NCBI GenBank assembly: GCA_944350265.1
Contig: CALVOG010000001.1
Span: 21,470-85,469, forward strand
Source: an uncultured Clostridia bacterium
GTDB taxonomy: Bacteria; Bacillota; Clostridia; Christensenellales; UBA1242
DNA: 64,000 bases
Direction: 5' to 3'
Of this stretch, positions 24,378 to 33,925 are shown piece after piece. Both the position numbers and the translations under genes were made by a program. Every line of letters starts with the position of its first letter. The stretch's first letter is position 1. Under the pieces are notes generated by a model, which worked only from the letters and a program-made list of their open reading frames with translations, was not told the origin of the DNA and ran no database searches.

Positions 24378-24785
24378 TAAACCTAACGCTCTTTTCAAAA
24401 GTTTTTGCGTGAAAAGGTTGACTTAATCCACTCTTTCTATTAAAATACAAATAGGATGATTTTGTTTAATAATAATTGTGAAACAATAACCGAAATGTTA
24501 TGCAACCAAATTTCATTCTTAATCTATGTGTGATTACATCCAATTTAGCGTAGTTTTACATCCATTACAATTCTAATAAGTGTTAAAATTCTATAAGACG
24601 TTACTGGAAAAATTAATTTAATCTAGTGAAGAATTTTAACCAACTAAAACAATTAATTCAATTTACTGAACTTACCAGAACAACCACTAACTTATTGAAC
24701 TAAAACATAACCAAAAATCTTGCATACGAAAATTTTTGCATAAAACATACACAAAATAAATCTTTAAAAACTTAAAGGAGGCTTT
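24378..24785. other. Long AT-rich gap with a promoter at its start
   Basis: A good promoter (TTGACT 24418-24423, 17 bp, TAAAAT 24441-24446) lies right after alaS, about 340 bp before the next ATG. The sequence between is AT-rich with loose repeats of AACTTA/AACTAAAACA type and one small hairpin (ATTGT-GAA-ACAAT near 24476). No ORF is supported. Confidence 0.55.
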
Positions 24786-26321
24786 ATGGCGCAGGGCGGA
24801 ATAAGAAAGGGATTTTTCTTCTATTTTGGGCTTTTCGTGCTTTTACTTATCGCCATATTTTTGATTATTTTGGTGGTTCTCTTCTTTAACCCTGGCAAAA
24901 CCATTTGCTGGATGCAGTATTTTGCAAAGGGAAGCGAAGCGGAAATTATGGCAACAACGGATGAGGAAAAAACGCCAATCGTGCTTGCAGGCAACGGAAA
25001 GAATGTCAATCGCATTGAGGTTGACTGCTCATATGCCAACGTCTATGTCACGGTGACGCGCGACGTTACGAACGATATGGTTAAAATCGTCAACAATGCG
25101 TCGGGCTTTGCAACCTATAAGCAAGCAAGACCGTATGAATACAGCGTAACGCTTGAGGGCGACACTCTTAAAATAAGCGTCACTGAGCCAGTTGGCTTTT
25201 TATACTTTTCAAAGGATATTGAAATCACAATCGCCATTCAGGCAAGGTATAACGACGGCGACGTTTCGTATAACGGTCAGTTCGATAACACCGAATTTGA
25301 CATAACCACCACAAGCGGAAATGTTTATCTTGGGAGAGGCGGTGAAAGAAACTTTGAGATTAGACCAGGCGATATCACTGCCAAAACCACAAGCGGAAAC
25401 ATCACACTTGCCGATAAATTCTCAACAGTAAACATTGAAAAGTTGACGCTTGAAACGGGAAGCGGTGATATATCTGTGGGCGATTATAATATGATAATCG
25501 GCGACGCGCTCAACCCAAACGCTAAGGGTGTTAAAATGAACGCAGGGTCCACTCTTAACCTCTCCACCGACACGGGGCTTTTAGATTTCGACCTTGTTGA
25601 GATTGCAAGTAGCCTTAAAAGTGTTGTTGATATAACTAATAAAAACGGCAACATAACAATCGGCAATATAGATGTGGGAACGGGCAAGGTGCAACTTCGC
25701 TCAACCGAAGGAAATTATTATTTAGATAACATCACGGCAAACGAACTTTCGTTCACGCCGTCCGAGGATATTTTGAAATCGCCAAACATTAAAATCGGCA
25801 CGCTTAACGGAGATTTCACTATGTCGGCATCAAAAAACATCTCTCCAAATGTCACCATTGAGAAAATTAATGGCGAATTTAGGCTTATCAGCGAAATTGA
25901 TGGCGACGGCAACCCTTTTATCAACGGCTCATTTAAAATCGGCGAAATAAGCGGGCTTGTTGACATAAATTCTCAAAAAGGTGTTTTTGATATCGGTTTT
26001 AGTGATGGCTACTCCTCTAAGGTGAACATTATAACCACTTCTGGCAATATCACTCTCAACTTCTTAGGTTCGTCAACGAGTGATGTTGACCTTAAAACCG
26101 ACAGCGGAAAGGTGACGATTAACGTTGTGGACGAAACCTATTTTAAGTCGACCGCTTTTAAGTCGACCGCAACTGACAGCGAGACTAATCCACTGCTTGA
26201 AGATGACAAAATTGAGGTGAATATCGGCGAATATACCAATAAAAATCCGCTGATAATCGGCTCAGGCGGTGCTGATATTTCCATATTCACGGGCGGAAGA
26301 GTGACTTACAACAAAATTTAA
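24786..26321 (+). CDS. Membrane-anchored DUF4097-type beta-helix protein
   Basis: A 511-residue protein after AAAGGAGG. One N-terminal transmembrane helix (about residues 11-32) anchors an extracellular part. That part is made of short beta-strand repeats rich in T-T-S-G-N-V / T-S-G-N-I-T-L / GSGDISVG, the pattern of DUF4097/DUF4098 putative adhesins, whose strands stack into a right-handed beta-helix. The repeats run from about residue 165 to the end, with interruptions. Known for the family: surface proteins, function mostly unknown, some linked to envelope stress regulation. It stands alone between two repeat-rich gaps. Confidence 0.75.
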   Translation: MAQGGIRKGFFFYFGLFVLLLIAIFLIILVVLFFNPGKTICWMQYFAKGSEAEIMATTDEEKTPIVLAGNGKNVNRIEVDCSYANVYVTVTRDVTNDMVKIVNNASGFATYKQARPYEYSVTLEGDTLKISVTEPVGFLYFSKDIEITIAIQARYNDGDVSYNGQFDNTEFDITTTSGNVYLGRGGERNFEIRPGDITAKTTSGNITLADKFSTVNIEKLTLETGSGDISVGDYNMIIGDALNPNAKGVKMNAGSTLNLSTDTGLLDFDLVEIASSLKSVVDITNKNGNITIGNIDVGTGKVQLRSTEGNYYLDNITANELSFTPSEDILKSPNIKIGTLNGDFTMSASKNISPNVTIEKINGEFRLISEIDGDGNPFINGSFKIGEISGLVDINSQKGVFDIGFSDGYSSKVNIITTSGNITLNFLGSSTSDVDLKTDSGKVTINVVDETYFKSTAFKSTATDSETNPLLEDDKIEVNIGEYTNKNPLIIGSGGADISIFTGGRVTYNKI

Positions 26322-27157
26322 GTGGAGTTTTTCCACTTTTTTTGTTTTTTCGCTAAATTATTTGGAAAAAAGTTTAAAATGTGTTTTAATATATGTGTGC
26401 TGAGTTTTACTAACAAAAAAGAAAAATGGACATTCGCGGGAAGAGGATTTTTCGGCTCGGGCGATGCTGGAGTGGCGTTTGGTATAAGGGGCAATAAGCG
26501 AAATACCAAGCGCGCTTGGATGTGTGAGGTGTTTTAGGTTTAGCCGTATTTTGCTGGCAAAAGAGGAAAGATTAGACGTTCGCGGGTGGGTGCTACGACG
26601 AGATTCTTCGCTTCGCTCAGAATGACAAGCAAGCCAACAGTCCTAGCGGAATAATCGTTACAGCCTAGCACGCGATATCTCGTTGTAGAACGGCTTACAA
26701 AATTCGAAAATTAATACCACTTTGAGCAAACATCGTTCTACCAATTAAGCGCTTACTTTTAAGAGGATGATTTAGACATTCGCGGGCAGTGCTGTGGTGA
26801 TTAATTTTTCTGAAAATAATACAGTTTAACACGCGAAATAACAAAATGTGACAGTGTCACCTACGAAGAGATTCTTCGCTTCGCTCAGAATGACAAGCAA
26901 GCCAACAGTCCTAACGGAATAAGTGATATGGCGTGACAAGCATTTTTAAGATGAAAGATAAGACACATACGCGTGTTACACTGAAGCCGAAGGTGATGCA
27001 GTTAAATGTCATTCTGAGCAAGGAGCACTCTGGCGCCAGCGAAGAATGGTCGTAGAACGGCTTACAAAATTCGAAATAAGACCACTTAATACGCAAAAAT
27101 CTTACATTTTAATTAATTTTTTAAGAATACTAACATTACAAAAAATAAGGAGAAAAA
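26322..27157. repeat. Dense cluster of composite repeats
   Basis: About 830 bp without a gene. It holds a CCAAGCGCGCTTGG-family copy at 26506-26565, a full composite copy at 26575-26630 running into CAACAGTCCTAGCGGAATAA, a partial (GACATTCGCGGGCAG) near 26772, a copy starting with the GTGACAGTGTCAC hairpin at 26848-26895, and a long-loop variant at 27006-27060 ending TCGTAGAACGGCTTACAAAATTCG. Confidence 0.75.
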
Positions 27158-29536
27158 ATGAAAAAATCAATTTCAGTTTTGGCAATTAGTATGTTTTTGA
27201 TGCTTTTGGGCGTTCTCTTTTTTCCTCCGCTTGTTTCGCGCGCAGAAATAACCGAAAGTGACGCAAGCGAGGTGATTAAAACGGCGACGGGGCTTGCTGA
27301 TTACATAAATGGTTATAATGACTCTCACGCTAACGATATTATTCTGCTGGGCGCGGATTTAGATATGTCAGGCATAGCCGTTAATGGCACAATTGGCACC
27401 GAGGATAATCCTTTCACGGGTATTTTTGACGGCAACGGTTACAGCATAAAAAACCTCACTCTTAACCTCGCAAACACTTCGACTGAATATGTCGAGCCAA
27501 CCGAAATCGGGCTTTTTGGCACAACCGACGGCGCGACCATAATGGACTTGGAGTTAGAGGGCAATTTTACCATTCAAATATCCAACTCACCTGACAATTT
27601 GAAGGTTGGAACGCTTGTTGGTAGGGCGGAAAACACGACAATCGAAAATTGCAACATTAAAGCCACGCAAAACTTCCAAGACCTTGAAAACAAGGAAAAT
27701 TTGATTGATGAAAACAAGGGGATAAAGTCGATTAATGCGGGTGGTATTGCCGGTGAACTTATCGACTCCACCGTTAAAAACACCTTTTATAGACCTGAAA
27801 ACGAGAGCGTGTTTGTGCTTAAAAGCATATTCAAAAGGGATGCGCGATTTGGCGGTGTTGCGGGATTGTTTGAAAACTCGTCCGCAATTTTTGTGGTGAG
27901 TTCGCCAAAATTTAAGGTCACTTTGAACGAAAGTTTTGCGGGAACAACCTATGTTGGCGGAGTGTTTGGCAGTGTCAGCCAAGGTAACAGCAAGGTGATT
28001 AACGCCATCGTTGAGCCAACAATAAGCGTTGAAAATTCGGGCGATAAAGTGGTTTATGCGGGTGCGATTGGCGGATATATTTTCTCGCCGGCGCCTGAAA
28101 AAAATAACCTTTCATATATCTACTATAACTCCTCACTTTTAGATTTTGGCTTCGACAGCGACTATGTTTACAGAAACAACTTAACCCGCGTTGACGACAC
28201 GATTATCACTCATAAAAACGAGAGCAACGTGCTGAGCGCTAAGGACTACTTCACCGCAAAGGCTTGGAGCGGAATCTATGGCGAGTGGGATTTTTCCAAT
28301 GTTTTTGAGGTGCTTGGCAACGACATCTCTTTGCAAGCATTCGGCGAGGGCTTTTCCGTGACGGTGAGAACGAGTAGTTCAAGTGTTGACGGCGAAATTA
28401 TCACCATTTTGGATGACGATGGTAGCCAAGCGCAGAATAACCAGTTGGAGATTTCGAAAAAATATAACGACACCATCAACATTAAATTCAAATTTAACGA
28501 AAATGTGAGCGAATTGATTGGGCAGTATTACAGCCTTTCGGGCTTGACGCTTTCGAAAGATACCTCGCAGGAAATTGCTTATTTTGTGAAAAATGACGAT
28601 GTCTATAAACTGGTTGCATCAAAGGGGTATGAGAGGCTTAAAATGACCGAGGAAAACGGCATTTACACCATCACCATCAATGGTATTACGTCGAACTATA
28701 CCGGCACCTATCAACTCAACGTCACTGCCAACAACTTTGTTGGGCTTTTTGAATATCGTCTTTTTGATAAGAAGGGGGACGAGGTTCAAAAGAACAACAC
28801 CGAGTGCGTGGTATACAACAAAAACGGAAGCCAAAATTTCGAGTTTCAAACCAATGATATCACCTATAACAGCGAGTTCACCATAACAACTCGCGCTAAT
28901 CCTAACTCCATTTATCAGTTTGTTGGGTGGTATTTCGACGACGACGGCGACTATTCAAACGATTCCACTCCTTTAAGCACCGACAACGACCTCAATTTCA
29001 CTTTCGGCAAGGATGATTTCGCGCTCACCGATAACTTTAAGGTTTACGCAAAGTATGTTGACAACTCGTGCGAGATAACTTTCACCCTTGACGAGGGTGT
29101 GGAGCGCATCATAATTTCCACTAACGAGGAGGCAATCACAACTTCTGGCACCACCATAAAAGTGCGCAAGCAGTCAAATGTGAAAATTGAAATCTACATC
29201 AAAGACGACCATCTTTTCGACGTGCAGAGATTTACCGAATCGGTGAATATTTATAAGGGTGAATGCACGCGTGTTGATGACGGCTCGGACCCGAATTACT
29301 ATCAATTTAATTTAGACACAACAAAACTCAACGATGAAAGTTTCAGCGACATCTTGAATTTGGAGTTTAAAACCGAAAAGGGTGACACCACAAATTGGAA
29401 ACTTATTTGGATTATTGTTGGCTCGATTTTGGGCGCTTTGGTGATTGCAACCGTGATTATCGTGGTTGTTGTGGTGGTGAAACGCCGTGGCGGTGGCGGT
29501 GGAAAACATAAATCCTATGGGAATATGTATTACTAA
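27158..29536 (+). CDS. Large surface protein with GLUG-like repeats
   Basis: A 792-residue protein after AAGGAG. A signal peptide (MKKSISVLAISMFLMLLGVLFFPPLVSRA) is followed by a beta-helix-like region with GLUG-type motifs (PFTGIFDGNGYSIKNL, then IGLFG; later GGIAGEL, GGVAGLF, VGGVFGSV). A middle part has Ig-like strands (TYQLNVTANNF), then an InlB-like module (QFVGWYFDDDGDYS ... FKVYAKYVDN). Near the C-terminus there is one transmembrane helix (about residues 750-775) ending in KRRGGGGGKHK. So it has a type I layout: outside, single span, short basic tail. No sortase motif. Likely an adhesin or surface-layer-like protein; the ligand is unknown. Confidence 0.8.
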   Translation: MKKSISVLAISMFLMLLGVLFFPPLVSRAEITESDASEVIKTATGLADYINGYNDSHANDIILLGADLDMSGIAVNGTIGTEDNPFTGIFDGNGYSIKNLTLNLANTSTEYVEPTEIGLFGTTDGATIMDLELEGNFTIQISNSPDNLKVGTLVGRAENTTIENCNIKATQNFQDLENKENLIDENKGIKSINAGGIAGELIDSTVKNTFYRPENESVFVLKSIFKRDARFGGVAGLFENSSAIFVVSSPKFKVTLNESFAGTTYVGGVFGSVSQGNSKVINAIVEPTISVENSGDKVVYAGAIGGYIFSPAPEKNNLSYIYYNSSLLDFGFDSDYVYRNNLTRVDDTIITHKNESNVLSAKDYFTAKAWSGIYGEWDFSNVFEVLGNDISLQAFGEGFSVTVRTSSSSVDGEIITILDDDGSQAQNNQLEISKKYNDTINIKFKFNENVSELIGQYYSLSGLTLSKDTSQEIAYFVKNDDVYKLVASKGYERLKMTEENGIYTITINGITSNYTGTYQLNVTANNFVGLFEYRLFDKKGDEVQKNNTECVVYNKNGSQNFEFQTNDITYNSEFTITTRANPNSIYQFVGWYFDDDGDYSNDSTPLSTDNDLNFTFGKDDFALTDNFKVYAKYVDNSCEITFTLDEGVERIIISTNEEAITTSGTTIKVRKQSNVKIEIYIKDDHLFDVQRFTESVNIYKGECTRVDDGSDPNYYQFNLDTTKLNDESFSDILNLEFKTEKGDTTNWKLIWIIVGSILGALVIATVIIVVVVVVKRRGGGGGKHKSYGNMYY

Positions 29537-29565
29537 GTAAAATCCTTAACGCGCATAACACAAAT

Positions 29566-29602
29566 ATGCTTAACAATTTTCTTTGTTAAGCATTTCTTTT
29601 TT
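29566..29602 (+). terminator. Terminator after surface-protein gene
   Basis: ATGCTTAACAA (29566-29576) pairs perfectly with TTGTTAAGCAT (29583-29593), followed by a T-rich tail. Confidence 0.8.
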
Positions 29603-29837
29603 AAGAGGAAAGATAGACGTTCGCGGGCAGGTGCTACGACGAGATTCTTCGCTTCGCTCAGAATGACAATAAACCAATAGTCCTAACGGAATAAGTGACA
29701 AAGCCCGACACACAACACATCAAAATGTGACAGCGTCACCTACGCTGAAGAATGGTCGTAGAACGGCTTTCAAAATTAGAAATGAAACCTCTTGGAAGAA
29801 TGATGTTTTAAGCGGTTTTTTAAGAGGGCGAGGCGTT
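29603..29837. repeat. Two composite repeat copies
   Basis: A full copy at 29617-29668 (GACGTTCGCGGGC to CAGAATGAC) with CAATAGTCCTAACGGAATAAG behind it, and a second at 29726-29775 that starts with GTGACAGCGTCAC and ends AAGAATGGTCGTAGAACGGC. Confidence 0.7.
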
Positions 29838-30461
29838 TTATATCACCATAATGACTGTGCCGTTTAAAAGAAAAAGCAAAAGCGTTTCGGCAAGGTTTAT
29901 TAAAACAAGAAGCAAAAATCCCAAAAGAAGGTAAAGAAAACGGTTGCATTCCGCTTTGCCGTAATGTTTTATGTTGCCGTTGATTTTTGATGCGATAAGA
30001 TAGAACAAGATAAGCGCGAACAGCGTCAAAAGTTGGCACGGCAAAATAACCACAATCGCGGTTAAACTGCCTCCAAGGCCGTAAAGTATGAAAATAAGTG
30101 AAAAGTTCAGCCCAAAAAGGTAGGCGCGATAGACGATTAAAATTTCCGCGATGGGGAAAAGTAGTGGCACGAATGAAACGCCAAAAAGGATAAGCACATT
30201 AATAGCAAGAGAAAGTGTGCGCGAGAAAAACGCCGACGATGAGCCAGAAAATCCGCTTAAATATCCGTCGATGGAAATCTCTTGCAGGCGTGATAGGCTT
30301 TCGCTGTACGAATATTTTATCGCCACAAATATGCCAACAAAAATGGCAATAAGTGAGAGCGTGAGGGTGAGCAAAAACTTCCCGCGACTTTCTTTCACTG
30401 TGCGCGCAATCGAAAAGCGTAAACCGTTTATAAAAGAGTGAGATTTGTATGATTTTAGCAT
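29838..30461 (-). CDS. SpoIIM-like polytopic membrane protein
   Basis: A 207-residue protein with about five transmembrane helices (roughly residues 31-50, 85-108, 109-130, 130-158, 172-200). The order is a short basic start, one helix, an external loop with Ser/Gly (GYLSGFSGSSS), then a packed helical bundle including VILPCQLL. This matches the layout of stage II sporulation protein M (DUF95 family), where a P-Q-N/P-C-Q near the fourth helix is common. Known: SpoIIM helps the DMP complex degrade septal peptidoglycan during engulfment. The assignment rests on topology and weak motif similarity; another DUF95-like protein is possible. It is divergent from the MBL-fold gene. Confidence 0.45.
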   Translation of the reverse strand: MLKSYKSHSFINGLRFSIARTVKESRGKFLLTLTLSLIAIFVGIFVAIKYSYSESLSRLQEISIDGYLSGFSGSSSAFFSRTLSLAINVLILFGVSFVPLLFPIAEILIVYRAYLFGLNFSLIFILYGLGGSLTAIVVILPCQLLTLFALILFYLIASKINGNIKHYGKAECNRFLYLLLGFLLLVLINLAETLLLFLLNGTVIMVI

Positions 30462-30521
30462 AAAATATCTTATTTTTCCCCTTTATAAAAAAGAACAATT
30501 TTGTTATTTTTGCTTTGTCGT

Positions 30522-30550
30522 TTGACTTTTTTTTCGCATAGTTGTAAAAT
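30522..30550 (+). promoter_or_regulatory. Promoter of MBL-fold gene
   Basis: TTGACT at 30522-30527, 17-bp spacer, TAAAAT at 30545-30550. Confidence 0.75.
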
Positions 30551-30567
30551 GTATGGCGGAGGTAAAA

Positions 30568-31155
30568 ATGAGGCTCGTTGGAGATTTTTACGACAGCAAT
30601 GTGTTCGTTGAAAATGGTTTTATTGTTGATGCGGGCGTGGCGCCAAGTGAGGTTGAGCCCAAGGGCGCACTGTTTTTGACGCACGGGCATTTCGACCACG
30701 CGTATTTCGCGGTTGACTACGCCAAGAAGTTCAATTTGAAAATTTACGCCAGCGAGAAGATTAAGGAATATCTTTCTGACCCTGAAAAAAATTACTCCAC
30801 TGATTTCAACTGCCCGCCACTTAAAATTGATGATTTTTCCGCTTTTATCTTCTTAAATGGCGACGGCGAGGTCAAAATTGGCGATTTATCGGTGAAATAT
30901 TTTTCCCTTGGTGGGCACAGCAAAAGCGATATGTGCTTCCTTGTTAAAGATGATTTGTATGTTGGCGACTTGGTTATCGGGCGCGGTATTGGCAGGATGG
31001 ACCTCTATGGTGGCGATAGGGCGGAAATGATTAAGAGCCTTAAAAAACTTTCCACTTTGCCATATAAAACTTTGCACTCGGGGCACGGCGAGGACTTAGA
31101 CAAAGCGGTTGCCGACAAGGTTATTAAAACCTATTTGCGATTTTTGGAAAGGTAA
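30568..31155 (+). CDS. MBL-fold metallo-hydrolase
   Basis: A 195-residue protein. I use ATG 30568 because GGAGG sits five bases before it; an ATG five codons upstream has no site. The metal-binding motif HGHFDH is complete (near residue 39), followed by GGHSKSD with the next His, an Asp in VGDLV, and GHGED at the end for the last His. Family: single-domain metallo-beta-lactamase hydrolases of the glyoxalase II-like type, acting on thioesters or phosphodiesters in the cytosol. The exact substrate is not readable from the sequence. Confidence 0.88.
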   Translation: MRLVGDFYDSNVFVENGFIVDAGVAPSEVEPKGALFLTHGHFDHAYFAVDYAKKFNLKIYASEKIKEYLSDPEKNYSTDFNCPPLKIDDFSAFIFLNGDGEVKIGDLSVKYFSLGGHSKSDMCFLVKDDLYVGDLVIGRGIGRMDLYGGDRAEMIKSLKKLSTLPYKTLHSGHGEDLDKAVADKVIKTYLRFLER

Positions 31156-31281
31156 GAAATTTGATGAGAGTTTTCGGGTTTTGTCATATAAATTTGCATT
31201 CAGCGTGTTCTAAGTTGCATTTTTAGCCTTTCACTTGCATATTTCGCCATTTTTTGCAAAAAATATAAACGGGAGGAAGAT

Positions 31282-31473
31282 ATGAAAGAACTTATGGCAT
31301 TAATTGGGTTCGGCGCAGGTATGGTTACGGGCGCTCTTCTTTACAAACATTCGCAAGACGCTAAGAATGCGGTGAATAAGGGCGAAAAGGCTGTGAAGAA
31401 GGAAATTGAAGAAATGAAAGAAAAAATCGAGCCTAAGGTGGAAAAACTCAAAAAAGAAATGAAGCAAAATTAA
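31282..31473 (+). CDS. YtxH-like small membrane-anchored protein
   Basis: A 63-residue protein after GGGAGG. One glycine-rich N-terminal helix (LMALIGFGAGMVTGALLY) is followed by a long charged amphipathic helix of Lys/Glu heptads (KKEIEEMKEKIEPKVEKLKKEM), the layout of YtxH/gas-vesicle-like stress proteins. Function unknown; usually induced by general stress in Firmicutes. A strong terminator lies right behind. Confidence 0.7.
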   Translation: MKELMALIGFGAGMVTGALLYKHSQDAKNAVNKGEKAVKKEIEEMKEKIEPKVEKLKKEMKQN

Positions 31474-31480
31474 ACACACG

Positions 31481-31512
31481 TGCGAGGTTATATTTATTCC
31501 TCGCTTTTTTTA
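31481..31512 (+). terminator. Terminator after YtxH-like gene
   Basis: GCGAGG (31482-31487) pairs with CCTCGC (31499-31504), then a T7 run. Confidence 0.8.
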
Positions 31513-31727
31513 TTTTTGTTTGACAAAAGGGTGTTTTTGGTTGTAGTATAATAAGTGGAGGAGGTCAAATCTTTCAGTTATAACTTAAAACAGCAAGAAA
31601 TTAGACCTTAAAATTTGATAATAATTGACTGGCTTAATATTTATAAAAAAAGTTTTACAATTTGAAAACTAAAAAAAATTTAAAATATACAAAAAAGCAA
31701 TTTGAAAAACTAAAAAATTAACACAAC

Positions 31728-31753
31728 AAAAAAGCAAGGCGTGTGACCTTGCT
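31728..31753 (-). terminator. SRP RNA terminator
   Basis: Read on the minus strand: AGCAAGG, loop TCACACG, CCTTGCT and T6 (31753 down to 31728). Confidence 0.8.
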
Positions 31754-32029
31754 TTTCTCATAACTGAGAGAATGCTCCGAAATGATATGACCGACGGTTT
31801 CCTAAAACAAAAACTCCACCAAAGTTACCTTATGGCACATCGATAGGTCTTTTTAATGATGCTCCCGTCAGGGCCTGACATGGTTCAAAGTTACCAATTG
31901 CATAAGACCTTGATTTCAACGCCCCTATTTTAGGCACCTCTTCAACCAAACCACTCCTCGGCAAACGTTCGACCCTGCTATAGCGGATTGCAGGTCACAG
32001 GGCACCGCTAACTCCCCGTCTATCTCAGC
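31754..32029 (-). ncRNA. ffs: SRP RNA, large bacterial type with Alu domain
   Basis: Read on the minus strand. The 5' part contains GCGGTGCCCTGTGACC, TGCAATCCGC and TATAGCAGGG, as in the Alu domain of B. subtilis scRNA. The S-domain tip contains GAACCATGTCAGGCCCTGAC, then GGGAGCATCATTAA, the apical helix 8 that binds Ffh. Ends pair through CTGAGA/TCTCAG. Length about 275 nt fits the large Firmicutes form. Function: scaffold of the signal recognition particle for co-translational membrane targeting. The Alu region probably binds HBsu-like protein in Bacillus relatives. Confidence 0.93.
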
Positions 32030-32035
32030 AAGAAC

Positions 32036-32065
32036 ATTTTACAACATTTTCCTCAACGTTGTCAA
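32036..32065 (-). promoter_or_regulatory. SRP RNA promoter
   Basis: On the minus strand: TTGACA (32065-32060), 18-bp spacer, TAAAAT (32041-32036); transcription would start near 32029. Confidence 0.8.
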
Positions 32066-32522
32066 GCGTAAAAGGAAAAAACTTGAAAACCGCACTTGCT
32101 ATGTGAGGTGGTAAATTGGCAATGTGAGGTGGTAAAAGTGTTTTCTCGTTGCTTTATTCGTTGCGTAGATAAGATAGTGAAATGTTGCGTTAAATAATTT
32201 AGGTTGTGACTTAGTCCATACCGAAAGGCTACAGGTTGCGACTTAGGCAAATACCGCAAGGCGATACTGTTAAATGTCATTCTGAGCAAGGAAGCAACGC
32301 TGACGCCAGCGAAGAATGACAAACAACTGCCCTGCCTACGGTATAAGCGATATAGCCTAACACGCGACACCTTAGAATGTGACAGCGTCACCTATGACCA
32401 TTCTTCGCCTAACACGCGACACCTAAGAATGCGACAGCGTCACTTGGCGCGTCGACAAAAAACGAAAAATTTTTCTAAGTTAAAATTGTTTTTGGCGTCA
32501 TATAGTTTTTTAGGGGGCGTTA
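32066..32522. repeat. Composite repeats before spoIIIA
   Basis: A long-loop copy at 32274-32322 (TGTCATTCTGAGCAAGG to GCGAAGAATGACA) and two GTGACAGCGTCAC modules near 32381 and 32430 with a CCATTCTTCGCC fragment. GTGAGGTGGTAAA occurs twice near 32105-32135. CATATAGT at 32499-32506 resembles a sigma-E -10 (CATACANT) and could start the spoIIIA operon, but no clear -35 is seen. Confidence 0.55.
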
Positions 32523-33422
32523 ATGTTAAACAAAATTCTACCAGAAAAAATCGCAAAAATAATCGGCGCAAAGGTCAATATGAAATACGTCAATGAACTG
32601 AGGTTTCGCGCGGACAAGCCCATCATACTTTCGGTGAATGGAAAGAACTACTTTTTGGGCGAAAACGGGCTGACTTCATCGCTTAAAGAGGCGCTTTTTT
32701 CTTCGAAAATCGTTATTGAAGATATCGTTTTTCGTGCCAGTGAATGCTCAATCTATTCCGTCAACGAGCAGATTAAACGCGGTTACATTGTCACCGACAG
32801 CGGTTTAAGGCTGGGTATCGGCGGAAATGTTGTGGAGGAAAATGGGCAGGTGAAAACCATCACCAACTTTTGCAGTCTTAACATTCGCATACCGCACAAC
32901 ATCAAAAACTGCTCACTTTCTTGCTTCGACCAGATTGTCCACGACAAAACCATTGAGAACACGCTTATAATTTCGCCACCAGGTTGCGGGAAAACCACTT
33001 TTTTGAAGGATTTTATCTTTCAACTCAGTGAGCATAATCTCACTCACAACGTGCTTTTACTTGATGAACGCGGAGAACTTGACATCGACCTTAACGCTAA
33101 TTTTTACGATAAAATCGCCTTTTCAAGCAAGAAAATGGGGTTTGAAAACGGGATACGCGCGCTCTCGCCAGACCTCATTGTCACCGACGAAATTGGGCAG
33201 GAAGAGGACGCCGACGCCATACTTTACGCTTCCACTTGCGGGGTGAAAATACTCGCTTCCGCACACGCCGACAGCATTGAAACGCTCATAAAAAAGGACT
33301 TCTTTCAAATACTTTTAAAGGAGAAGATTTTTCGGCGATATGTGCTTCTTTCAAAGCGCAACGGACCAGGCACAAATGAAGGAATTTACAACGAAAACCT
33401 CTCTCGCATAATGGCGTTTTAG
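32523..33422 (+). CDS. spoIIIAA: Stage III sporulation protein AA
   Basis: A 299-residue secretion-type ATPase of the SpoIIIA-SpoIIQ channel (feeding-tube apparatus) between mother cell and forespore. The N-terminal part has VNELRFRADKPI, typical of SpoIIIAA. The ATPase core shows Walker A PPGCGKTT near residue 155, a Walker B-like LLLDERGEL and the family segment ALSPDLIVTDEIG, then a His-containing ASAHADS. It opens the operon; the order AA to AH is complete and co-directional. Known: expressed in the mother cell under sigma-E. Confidence 0.95.
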   Translation: MLNKILPEKIAKIIGAKVNMKYVNELRFRADKPIILSVNGKNYFLGENGLTSSLKEALFSSKIVIEDIVFRASECSIYSVNEQIKRGYIVTDSGLRLGIGGNVVEENGQVKTITNFCSLNIRIPHNIKNCSLSCFDQIVHDKTIENTLIISPPGCGKTTFLKDFIFQLSEHNLTHNVLLLDERGELDIDLNANFYDKIAFSSKKMGFENGIRALSPDLIVTDEIGQEEDADAILYASTCGVKILASAHADSIETLIKKDFFQILLKEKIFRRYVLLSKRNGPGTNEGIYNENLSRIMAF

Positions 33423-33430
33423 GAGGAGAA

Positions 33431-33925
33431 ATGAGATATCTTTTGATTGTTGTTTTGTTCCTTTTAAGCGTTTTTGTGGGGTTTATCTTTTTTAATAAGT
33501 TCGCAAAACGCAAAAAGTTCTTTTCGGCGCTCATTATGCTTGCGGAAAAGTTATCGGTGGATATAAATTTTTCGCGCGAGAGGCTGAAAGTTCTTATCGA
33601 AAATTTTGACAAGTCAACTAAACAAAACCTCTTGGGTGTTGACGAGGGGTTCCTAAATTACTTAGACAAAAAAGTTGAGTTGGATGAAAAAGAAATTTTC
33701 AAATCTGCCTCCCTTCTTAAAAAGGAGGAAAAAGAGTTCGTTTTGTTGTTTCTTAAAACGCTCGGACGGAGCGATGTTGAAAACCAAACCAAAGAGATTG
33801 CAAGTTTTTTAAAACGGTTTGAGGATATGGGCGCAAAGTGCAACGCGGAGTATAAAAAATACGGCACGCTGTCGCTTAAACTTGGCGTTATTTGTGGGCT
33901 TTTCTTTGCAGTTGTGCTTTTTTAG
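33431..33925 (+). CDS. spoIIIAB: Stage III sporulation protein AB
   Basis: A 164-residue protein, 8 bp after spoIIIAA. One helix at each end (about residues 2-20 and 146-163) flanks a helical domain of the type II secretion GspF-like cytoplasmic class (LIMLAEKLSVDINFSRERLKVL, then FLNYLDKKVELDEKE). It is the conserved length for SpoIIIAB. Role: inner-membrane platform part of the channel in the mother-cell membrane. Confidence 0.9.
   Translation: MRYLLIVVLFLLSVFVGFIFFNKFAKRKKFFSALIMLAEKLSVDINFSRERLKVLIENFDKSTKQNLLGVDEGFLNYLDKKVELDEKEIFKSASLLKKEEKEFVLLFLKTLGRSDVENQTKEIASFLKRFEDMGAKCNAEYKKYGTLSLKLGVICGLFFAVVLF

Noticed and set aside
26401-26537. Small Cys/Phe-rich open frame after the DUF4097 gene
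   Set aside because: It reads through a repeat copy and has no ribosome binding site.
29605-32440. GTGACAGCGTCAC hairpins as terminators
   Set aside because: The stems are short, lack T-runs and always occur as parts of the composite repeat, so they are counted there.
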